The notes under the pieces: model-generated
Databases searched by the model: none
The model's input: the letters and a program-made list of their open reading frames with translations, nothing else
Told to the model about the DNA's origin: nothing
NCBI GenBank assembly: GCA_023150875.1
Contig: JAKLKC010000001.1
Location: 186,001 to 250,000, forward strand
Reading direction: 5' to 3'
DNA: 64,000 nucleotides
Source: Myxococcota bacterium
GTDB lineage: Bacteria > Myxococcota_A > UBA796 > UBA9615 > JAKLKC01
In this document: one piece after another, positions 30,720 to 36,924 of the stretch
Layout: each line of letters starts with the position of its first letter
Numbering within the stretch: position 1 is the first letter of the stretch
Position numbers and translations under genes: made by a program

Positions 30720-32404
30720 GCCCCTCCCGGGGGACCGGATCCGCCCGCGCCGGCCTCCGGGGGTTGTGGCTGGCGGCGGCGGCGATGGCGGCCCTCTCCC
30801 AGGTCTTCATCGCGTGGGAGTGGTCCCTCGGTCCCCTGTCGGCGCCGCTGGCGGACTGGGGGGGGGTCCTGCTCGTCGGCCTCTTCCCCCTGTGCGTCGC
30901 CGCCGGCGTGGCGCCCCGGCGACTCCCACCGGCGCCCGCCGCCGCCGCGGTCTTCCTGGCGGTCGTGGGGCTCGCCGCCGCGACCGCCCCCGAGCCGGGA
31001 CCCTCCCTCCACGAGTGGGCCCGCAAGGGGGTGTTCAACTACCTCGCCTACGGCGCCGCCCTGGCCGCCGCCGTGTCGGTCCTCCCCGAGCGGGGAGCGC
31101 GCCGGGGCGTGGCGGCGGTGGTGCTGGCGCTGGCGGCCATGTCCGTCGTCACCTCATTGGACCGCGTCGCCCGCTTCGGCCCCGGAGAGGTCCGCGCCAT
31201 CGGCGGGCTGGTGAACAACCACAAGACCCTGGCGGTGGCCCTGGCGCCCCAGCTCCCCCTGGCGCTGTGGGCGTGGCGCGGCGAGTCCCGCGGGGCGTGG
31301 CGGAGGATCGCCGCCCTCGGGGCCCTGCTGCTGCCCGCCGCCGTCGTCCTGTCCCACTCCAAGACCGCCATGGTGGTCCTCGCCGTCGCCGTGGCGCTGG
31401 ACCGGCTGCGCGCCCGCGGGGCGAGGCGCCTGGTCCTGGCCGCCGCCGTGGCGCTGCCCCTGGTGCTGGCGGCGGTGGGGATCGGGTGGCTGGGGGGCGA
31501 GCGGCAGCGGGACGCCACCTCGGCCCGCCACTCCCTGGACCTGCGGGCGTGGGAGCTGGTCCAGACACGCCCCCTGCTGGGCCACGGGCCCGGGGCGTCG
31601 GTGCGGCACGTCGCCGAGGACTGGCCCCACCTGCGGGTCAACGGGGTGGAGGCCCACGGCGTGCTCCAGAAGGTGGCCGCCGAGGCGGGACTGGCGGGCC
31701 TGCTGGCGTGGGGGGCGCTGGCCCTGGCCCTCCTGCGCCACCTCGCCCGGGGGCCCACGGCGGCCCTGGACGCGGGGATCCTGCTCCACGGGACGCTGCT
31801 CCTCAGCACCGAGGCCTTCACCGCGAGCCACTGGGTACCCCTCGGGATCGCCCTGGGGATCGCCTCCCGGTGGGGGGCGGTGGCAGGCGTGGACGGAGGA
31901 GACGCCCGGGAGGACCTGCCCGCCGGGGCGGCGGCGGGGCTCGGACTGGGGGCGGCGGTCTTCGCGGGCGCGCTGGTCTGGGGGGAGATCCGGCCCGGAG
32001 CACCTCCGCCCCCGGCGGCGCTGACGGCGGCGGTCGCGGACTTCGAGCAGGCCCTGGCCCGGGGGGACGGGAGGGCCCTGGCCGCCTTCGCCTCCGGCGG
32101 CGACCTGGTGCTGGGGTGGCGCGGTGAAGCCGTCCCGGGCCCCGCCTGGGCCGCCGGGCGGGGAGGGTCCGGCGCTCGCGCCGCGCCCGGGCCAGGTGGC
32201 GCCATCGGACTCTCTCCGGTCCGGTGCGCTTCCCGCTGGGACGACGGGGCCGCGGTCCTGCTCTGCGACCTCGTCCCCCTCCTCCCGCTGGACGCTCCCG
32301 CCCGGGTCCCGCCGGGGTCCGGCGCCTCCAGGGGGCTCTACGTGGTCGCCCGGGAGGGCCTGGGGCTGCGGGTGGTCGCCGCCGTGCGCGACGGGCTGCC
32401 GTGA
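30716..32404 (+). CDS. O-antigen ligase/polymerase-like membrane protein with soluble tail
   Basis: A 562-residue protein. About ten hydrophobic helices span residues 10-425. The pattern VNNHKTLAVALAPQLPLALWAW, SHSKTAMVVL and the periplasmic loop RAWELVQTRPLLGHGPGASVRHVAEDWPH with EAHGVLQKVAAEAGLAGLLAW is typical of Wzy/WaaL (PF04932) proteins, which polymerise or ligate lipid-linked O-units. Residues about 435-562 are soluble and begin ADFEQALARGDGRALAAFASGGD, again like an NTF2-type domain. GTG start with GGGAGGAG upstream. Translation is coupled on both sides by GTGA overlaps. Confidence 0.8.
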   Translation: MSPSRGTGSARAGLRGLWLAAAAMAALSQVFIAWEWSLGPLSAPLADWGGVLLVGLFPLCVAAGVAPRRLPPAPAAAAVFLAVVGLAAATAPEPGPSLHEWARKGVFNYLAYGAALAAAVSVLPERGARRGVAAVVLALAAMSVVTSLDRVARFGPGEVRAIGGLVNNHKTLAVALAPQLPLALWAWRGESRGAWRRIAALGALLLPAAVVLSHSKTAMVVLAVAVALDRLRARGARRLVLAAAVALPLVLAAVGIGWLGGERQRDATSARHSLDLRAWELVQTRPLLGHGPGASVRHVAEDWPHLRVNGVEAHGVLQKVAAEAGLAGLLAWGALALALLRHLARGPTAALDAGILLHGTLLLSTEAFTASHWVPLGIALGIASRWGAVAGVDGGDAREDLPAGAAAGLGLGAAVFAGALVWGEIRPGAPPPPAALTAAVADFEQALARGDGRALAAFASGGDLVLGWRGEAVPGPAWAAGRGGSGARAAPGPGGAIGLSPVRCASRWDDGAAVLLCDLVPLLPLDAPARVPPGSGASRGLYVVAREGLGLRVVAAVRDGLP

Positions 32405-33696
32405 GCCCGGTGGGATCACCGGCGGGGGCACCGCGGCGGGGGGCGCCGGGGGCGGCGGTGGCGGTCCTGGTGGGCGCCACCCTGGCCTGGCAGGCGTTCG
32501 TGCCCCTGGAGGTGAGCCTCGGCTCCCTCGACGTGCCCCTGGCCGACGGGGCGGCGATGGGAGTGGCTCTGGCGTGGGGGCTGGACCGGTGGGCGGGGCG
32601 GCGGCGGTCCGGGGGAGGCTGGGCCCGGCCCCCGGCCGTGGGAAGAGGGGTCGCGCTGCTCGCCGTCTCCCTGGTGGCGTGGGCCCTGGTGGCGGCGGTG
32701 TGGGCCGGCGACGGCGGGGCGCCCCCCTGGCTGGGCTTTCCGGTGCGGGTCCACGACTGGGCGAGGTGGCCCCTCTTCGACGTGGTGGTCTACGGCGTGG
32801 CCCTGCGGGCGGCCGTCGCCGCTCTGGGCGCCCCCGCCGTGCTGGGTGCCGAGGCGGCGTGGTTCGTCGGTCTCTCCGCCTTCTGCCTCGCCACCAGCGC
32901 CTACCGGATCCTGGGCGGGGGCGCGACGTGGATCCACGTCCTGCTCCCCTGGGCCCACAACCACAAGTCCCTGGCGATCTGCCTCGGGGTGTCGTGGCCC
33001 CTGGTGTGGGCCTGGGGCCGGGACGAGGGCGCCGGCCCCCGCCGCCGCGCCGCGTCCCGCGCCCTCGTCGCCCTGGGGATCGCCGCGGTCCTGCTCAGCT
33101 TCTCGCGCACCGCCCTCCTCGCCGCCGCCGCGGGGGGAGCGGCCCTGTGGCTCGGGGGCGCCCGCCCCCGCCCGGGACGGCTCTCGTCTCGCCCCCTGGT
33201 CACCGGCGCCCTGGCCGCGGGCCTCGCCGCCGCCGCCCTGGCGGTCCTGCCCCGCCTCCTGGGCCTGGAGAGGCTGGTGGACTCCACGTCCACGCGGATC
33301 TGGCTGCTGGGCAAGGCGTTCTCCCTCGTGGGGGAGAGCCCGTGGACCGGCGTGGGACCGGGGGGCTTCGTCGGTGCTTCGGCCCCTGTCCCCGCCCCTT
33401 CCGAGGTCGTCGCCGGCCTCGGGCCCCACGGGCTCCTGGAGTCACTGGCGGCGGAGCTGGGCCTCCCCGGCCTGCTCCTCGGGGGCGCGCTCGCGGCGAC
33501 GACCCTCCTCCGCCTGGTCCCGGCGACCACCGGCCCCGTCCCCCGGGCATGCTTCGCCACCGGGGCGGCGCTGCTCCTCTCGGTCCTCCTCAGCACCGAG
33601 ACGTGGACCCACACCACCTGGATCCCCTGGGCGATCTGCCTCGGCCTGTCTCCGGCCCCGTCGGGAAAGAGCGGCGCGAGCAGAGGGTCGCCGTAG
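32401..33696 (+). CDS. Second O-antigen ligase/polymerase-like membrane protein
   Basis: A 431-residue paralogue of the preceding gene. It shares AHNHKSLAICLGVSWPLVWAW, SFSRTALLAAAAG, STRIWLLGKAFSLVGESPWTGVGPGGF and GPHGLLESLAAELGLPGLLL. It lacks the soluble tail. About ten membrane helices are expected. The last ten or so codons (SGKSGASRGSP) lie in DNA that on the other strand matches a sigma-54-type activator, so the natural C-terminus may have been replaced. The start overlaps the previous stop as GTGA. Confidence 0.8.
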   Translation: MSPVGSPAGAPRRGAPGAAVAVLVGATLAWQAFVPLEVSLGSLDVPLADGAAMGVALAWGLDRWAGRRRSGGGWARPPAVGRGVALLAVSLVAWALVAAVWAGDGGAPPWLGFPVRVHDWARWPLFDVVVYGVALRAAVAALGAPAVLGAEAAWFVGLSAFCLATSAYRILGGGATWIHVLLPWAHNHKSLAICLGVSWPLVWAWGRDEGAGPRRRAASRALVALGIAAVLLSFSRTALLAAAAGGAALWLGGARPRPGRLSSRPLVTGALAAGLAAAALAVLPRLLGLERLVDSTSTRIWLLGKAFSLVGESPWTGVGPGGFVGASAPVPAPSEVVAGLGPHGLLESLAAELGLPGLLLGGALAATTLLRLVPATTGPVPRACFATGAALLLSVLLSTETWTHTTWIPWAICLGLSPAPSGKSGASRGSP

Positions 33697-33725
33697 GCGA
33701 CGTGACGCAGCAGGTGCGCCGCCAT
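33645..33725 (-). pseudogene. Relic of a sigma-54-type activator, fragment
   Basis: On the minus strand these bases translate to AAHLLRHVAYGDPLLA then PDG, which matches AAHLLRRVASGDPLLA in the regulator at 34137-35714. The DNA also matches 34603-34672 closely. No flanking AAA motifs remain, so it is a fragment of a paralogous or duplicated gene, overlapped by the 3' end of the ligase gene. Confidence 0.7.
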
Positions 33726-34136
33726 GAAGCAGCAGGATGAGCCCGACTTTCGCGTGTTTCGCGTGTTTCGTAGTTTCAACCATGCCTATCCGGATGCCAC
33801 CCAGGGCGGTTCGTGACGACTGCCAGCCGTCGTGAATGGCTCGCCGTCCTTGGCTCGCCCACAGAGGCACAGAGCGGCCCGTCCGGGGCCCACGGAGAAC
33901 ACAGAGGGAAGGGCGGGGAGGCCCGGAGCTTTGGGCGCCAAACGGACAGGCAATGTTTCAGCATCCTGCAGGCCAACAAGTTCAGTGCCGACAGCGTTGA
34001 GGTCCGGCTCTCTGCGCCTGCGGGCGGAACAGGACTGCGGACACCTGGGGGGCCACCCCGCAACCCACAGGTCAGCGATCGCGCTGTACGGGCGAAGGAG
34101 TCGGGGCCTGTCCCCCTTGCCCGGCCCACTTCCCGA
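33697..34136. other. Mosaic non-coding stretch, 440 bases
   Basis: The G+C content is lower than around it and no credible gene is seen. It holds two short repeat-like blocks: TTTCGCGTGTTTCGCGTGTT at 33748-33767 continuing to 33781, and a block at 33859-33908 with CACAGAGGCACAGAG and CACGGAGAACACAGAGG. Blocks of this kind (ACACGAAA-type and ACACAGAGG-type) recur between genes in many environmental genomes as I recall them. The stretch begins with the activator relic. Confidence 0.5.
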
Positions 34137-35714
34137 TCAGCCCCCCCCCTCGCCGTCGGCGCCGCCCCGGCCCCGCACCGCCAGGCCGTAGCGCTTGACC
34201 AGGCGGGTCAGCACGTGACGGCTGGTGAGCCCCAGCTCCCGCCACGCCGGCTCCTGACGGCCGCCGTGGCGGTCGAGGCACTCCTGGATGACCTCGGGGG
34301 CGATGCTGAGGGGGTCTACGCCCGGGGCCTCCGGGACGGAGGGGGTGGGAGGGACCGAGGCCGTGGGGACCCCCGGGGACGCGGACCCCGGCTGGGTGGC
34401 GGGGGCGGGCGCGGGGGGGAGGGGATCGGGGGAGTCGCCGGGGGGCGGGAACCCCTCCCAGACGTCAAGAGTCTCCCCCCGGGACCGGGACATCGCCTGC
34501 CAGAGCAGGGCGTCCAGCTCGCGGATGTGGGTGGTGTAGCGGTGGCGGACCAGCGCGCTCATCAGCGTGGAGGAGATCCGGGGGAAGGAGCGGGGATCCC
34601 CGTCGGGGAAGTACCGGCCCGCGAGCAGCGGATCGCCGGAGGCGACGCGGCGCAGCAGGTGCGCCGCCAGCAGGGGGACGTCCTCGCGCCGGTCGTTCAG
34701 GTCGGGGACCTCCACGCGGATCCGCAGGCGGGCCAGCACGTCCTCCTTGAGGGCGGCCTCGGGGCGGTTGGTGGCGGCGACGAGGCGGAAGTCGGCCCGG
34801 CGGGACTTGGACTCCCCGAGCCGCTGGTACTCCCCCTGGTCCAGGACCCGGAGCAGGTGGGCCTGGAGGGCCTGGGGCAGCTCGCCGAACTCGTCCAGGA
34901 ACAGGGTGGACCCGTCCGCCTCTCCGATCAGGCCCGGCCGCTCGGGCATGCCGGGGTTGGGGTAGCTCCGGGCGTTGCCGAACAGCTCGGCGTCGATGAG
35001 GCCCTCGGGGAAGGTGGCGGCGTTCCGGGAGACCATGGGCCGCCCCCCTCGGGGGGAGCCGGCGTGGATCGCCTGGGCGACCAGCTCCTTGCCGGTGCCG
35101 CTGGCGCCGCGGACGAGGACGTGGGCGGTCCGCCCGGCCACGAACGCGATCCGCTCCCGCAGCTCCCAGGCCGCCGGGCTCTCCCCCACCAGGCCGCTCG
35201 GGTCCGGCCCGCCGAAGGCATGGAGGGGCGGGGCGGGCGTGCCCGGCGCGAAGGAGCGCAGCGCCCACGGGCGGGCGGCGCAGAGCATGACCGCCTGGTG
35301 GCGGATCTCCAGCACGTCCCCGGGGGCGAGCTCCGCGCTTTGGGTCTCGCTCCCGTTGTGGAGCACCGGGCACCGCCCCACGTTCTCCACCCGCAGCGAG
35401 CCCGCCGATCCGCCCTCGAACCGGAGCTGGTCCCGGGAGATCCGCGGGGAACGCAGGGGTCCCGTCGGGATCGTGAGCCCGGGCCGGTGCCGCGCCCACT
35501 CGGCGCGGGTCCCGGCGTCGTCCGGGGTCGCCTCCCGGCGCCCCAGCACCATCGAGACGCCGGGGTGCCCCCCGGGGACCAGGGCCACCTCCCCGATCCT
35601 CCCGGGTTCGTCCACGGACCACACCAGCACCAGCGCCGTGACGGCGCGGGGCGCGCCCGGCGCCGCCTCCCTCCAGGCGCTACCCGAGTTCAGGAACGTG
35701 ACCGTCACCGTCAT
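34137..35714 (-). CDS. FHA-AAA-HTH regulator, sigma-54-activator-like but without GAFTGA
   Basis: A 525-residue protein. Residues about 15-145 form an FHA-like domain (PRISRDQLRFEGG, LRVENVG, NGSETQSAELAPGDVLEI), which binds phosphothreonine in known proteins. Residues about 165-395 form the AAA domain with RGASGTGKE, STLFLDEFGELPQ and RLVAATNRPEAALKEDV. The loop where GAFTGA should be reads NARSYPNPGMPERPGL, so the usual sigma-54 contact is missing. A Pro/Ala-rich linker and a C-terminal HTH (WRELGLTSRHVLTRLVKRYGL) follow. The ATG at 35714 lies 11 bases from the end of an inserted repeat element and has no clear ribosome site. It is on the same strand as the repeat-protein gene and close to it. 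Confidence 0.88.
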   Translation of the reverse strand: MTVTVTFLNSGSAWREAAPGAPRAVTALVLVWSVDEPGRIGEVALVPGGHPGVSMVLGRREATPDDAGTRAEWARHRPGLTIPTGPLRSPRISRDQLRFEGGSAGSLRVENVGRCPVLHNGSETQSAELAPGDVLEIRHQAVMLCAARPWALRSFAPGTPAPPLHAFGGPDPSGLVGESPAAWELRERIAFVAGRTAHVLVRGASGTGKELVAQAIHAGSPRGGRPMVSRNAATFPEGLIDAELFGNARSYPNPGMPERPGLIGEADGSTLFLDEFGELPQALQAHLLRVLDQGEYQRLGESKSRRADFRLVAATNRPEAALKEDVLARLRIRVEVPDLNDRREDVPLLAAHLLRRVASGDPLLAGRYFPDGDPRSFPRISSTLMSALVRHRYTTHIRELDALLWQAMSRSRGETLDVWEGFPPPGDSPDPLPPAPAPATQPGSASPGVPTASVPPTPSVPEAPGVDPLSIAPEVIQECLDRHGGRQEPAWRELGLTSRHVLTRLVKRYGLAVRGRGGADGEGGG

Positions 35715-35725
35715 GACGGCGCATT

Positions 35726-35936
35726 CTAGTACGTCGTTCCAGAGAAAGTTCCCCAGTTTCCGAGTTCGTACTCGGGGTCGTCGGCGTCGCGAACCCGTAA
35801 GCGGACAGCCCGGTAGGGCGGGGGCTTGTCCCCCGCCGAAGCCCTGCGGCGGGGGACGAGCCCCCGCCCTACGTTCCGGATCGGGTGGGCCTGGGAACGG
35901 AGAAACTGGGGAGGAACCTTCGGAACGACGTACTAG
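35726..35936. mobile_element. MITE-like element with 15-base perfect terminal inverted repeats
   Basis: CTAGTACGTCGTTCC at 35726-35740 is the exact complement of GGAACGACGTACTAG at 35922-35936. The match continues inward imperfectly (CCCAGTTTC on the left, GAAACTGGG on the right). There is no transposase gene inside, so this is a non-autonomous element of about 211 bases. A TA at each tip would suit a TA-targeting (IS630/Tc1-like) transposase. Its left end is 11 bases upstream of the regulator start codon. Confidence 0.7.
35813..35872. repeat. Large palindrome inside the MITE-like element
   Basis: Two 26-base arms (35813-35838 and 35847-35872) are complementary at 25 of 26 positions around an 8-base centre. 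Each arm is itself a hairpin (GGCGGGGG with CCCCCGCC). It resembles REP-doublet type palindromes and would form a strong RNA or DNA hairpin. Confidence 0.8.
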
Positions 35937-36005
35937 TACGTCGCCACGGGGAGAGTCGCGCCGTTCCCGAGTCCGCGTCCCGGTTCGTGGGCGTCGCGGA
36001 TCCCG
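35935..36005. repeat. Diverged direct copy of the element's left end
   Basis: CTAGTACGTCG recurs at 35934-35944, and the bases that follow align with the element's left arm: CCGAGTCCGCG here against CCGAGTTCGTA, and GGGCGTCGCGGATCCC against CGGCGTCGCGAACCC. Identity is about 70% over 45 bases by eye. The joint CGACGTACTAGTACGTCG is a perfect 18-base palindrome at 35927-35944. Confidence 0.5.
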
Positions 36006-36125
36006 GCGCGGCGGATCCTGCCCCGGGGGCAGGGGGGTGCCGACGGGTCAGGCGGTACCGGCAAGAACGCCACGAGCCCCGATCCGGCGAGTTGCCGATC
36101 GGGGCCGGGCTGACGATCCGCCGGC

Positions 36126-36530
36126 TCAGTCCGCGCGGACGGCGGAGCGGACGCGGAGGCCGTGGTTGTCGGTGAGGGAACCGGCGCGGACGGCGGAGCG
36201 GACGCGGAGGCCGTGGTTGTCGGTGAGGGAACCGGCCCGCACCGCCGAGCGGACGCGGAGGCCGTGGTTCTCGGTGATCGCGCCGGCACGCACCGCCGAG
36301 CGGACACGCAGGGAGTGGTTGTAGCTCCCACCGGCACGCACCGCCGAGCGGACACGCAGGGAGTGGTTGTAGCTCCCACCGGCTCGCACCGCCGAGCGGA
36401 CACGCAGGCCGTGATTGAAGCTCCCGCCGGCACGCACCGCCGAGCGGACCCGCAGGCCGTGGTTCTCGGTGATCGCGCCAGCCCGCACGCCGCTCTTCAC
36501 CCGCAGGGAAGGAGTCGACTCGGACGAACG
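36126..36530. repeat. Tandem 48/51-base DNA repeats coding the repeat protein
   Basis: The coding DNA is built of 48- or 51-base units, with adjacent copies nearly identical (for example the two copies starting near 36133 and 36184). Third-position differences exist between the early and late units, so part of the array is old and part is recently duplicated. Copy number may vary between strains. Confidence 0.8.
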
Positions 36531-36581
36531 GGGGGCGAGGGTGGTGGGGAGGGCGCGGAAGCAGGGGGTGAGGGTCGTCAT
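36126..36581 (-). CDS. Repeat protein of eight 16-17 residue LRVRSAVRAG..NH units
   Basis: A 151-residue protein. A 24-residue Thr/Pro-rich leader (MTTLTPCFRALPTTLAP start) precedes eight units. The first is SLRVKSGVRAGAITENH; the others are GLRVRSAVRAGGSFNH, GLRVRSAVRAGGSYNH, SLRVRSAVRAGGSYNH, SLRVRSAVRAGAITENH, two of GLRVRSAVRAGSLTDNH, and a shortened last unit GLRVRSAVRAD. It is highly basic, with a single Cys in the leader. Every unit but the last has AG followed by G, A or S, which is like double-glycine processing sites, and ends in NH. ATG with GGAG eight bases upstream. It lies behind a sigma-54-type promoter. I recall uncharacterised short proteins with similar LKVK/VKAGG-NHN repeats in other bacteria but cannot verify. 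A secreted peptide precursor or a small solenoid are both possible. Confidence 0.8.
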   Translation of the reverse strand: MTTLTPCFRALPTTLAPRSSESTPSLRVKSGVRAGAITENHGLRVRSAVRAGGSFNHGLRVRSAVRAGGSYNHSLRVRSAVRAGGSYNHSLRVRSAVRAGAITENHGLRVRSAVRAGSLTDNHGLRVRSAVRAGSLTDNHGLRVRSAVRAD

Positions 36582-36652
36582 GGCGAAGTCTCCGGGAGAG
36601 AGGGGGTTTCTTTTCTCGGGGCCGCTCGTTGCCGGCCGCGTCCTACCCCTAG

Positions 36653-36668
36653 AGCACGGGCCGTGCCA
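36653..36668 (-). promoter_or_regulatory. Candidate sigma-54 promoter of the repeat-protein gene
   Basis: Read on the minus strand: TGGCACGGCCCGTGCT. Against the consensus TGGCACGNNNNTTGCW only one position differs (G for the first T), and GG and GC are separated by exactly ten bases. Transcription would start near 36641, giving a leader of about 60 bases before the ATG at 36581. Coded next to a sigma-54-activator-like regulator. Confidence 0.7.
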
Positions 36669-36777
36669 GGATCCGATCACAATCTGCATGTCATTGAAAC
36701 TACAGTGTTTTTACGTACACGAACGGAGGGATCCCCCCCTCCGGTCCCCCGTTCGCGCGGCGAGGGGCCACACGGGA

Positions 36778-36793
36778 CGATGCGCGCGCATCG
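36778..36793. promoter_or_regulatory. 16-base perfect palindrome upstream of kinase-SUMF1
   Basis: CGATGCGCGCGCATCG is its own complement. A partial copy, CGATGCGCGCGCGG, starts at 36821, and GCGCAT pairs with ATGCGC across the intervening bases (36809-36828). It may be an operator about 130 bases before the ATG, or simply G+C-rich chance. Confidence 0.35.
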
Positions 36794-36924
36794 CCCCCGC
36801 GCATCTCGGCCGATGCGCGCGCGGCCCGTCCCCACTTTGCCCGCGGTGACGGGATGGGACCCGGCGGCCGGGACTGGTATCCTCGGGACGCCCGGCGGGG
36901 ACGTCGGGGACGGAGAGACGAGGG

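Larger units (their letters stand above)
36582..36924. other. Divergent control region, repeat protein / kinase-SUMF1
   Basis: A 343-base spacer between the divergent repeat-protein and kinase-SUMF1 genes. It holds the sigma-54-type promoter, a short A+T-rich block (about 36680-36720) upstream of it on the minus strand, and a palindrome with extra half-sites (36778-36830) nearer the kinase gene. No further gene is seen. Confidence 0.6.

Noticed and set aside
35726-35936. Insertion sequence with transposase
   Set aside because: The stretch between the inverted repeats is too short for a transposase and has no coding pattern, so it is listed only as a MITE-like element.
36126-36530. Regularly spaced repeats that might be a CRISPR array
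   Set aside because: The 48/51-base units are contiguous without unique spacers, keep one reading frame and code a clear repeat protein with start codon and ribosome site.
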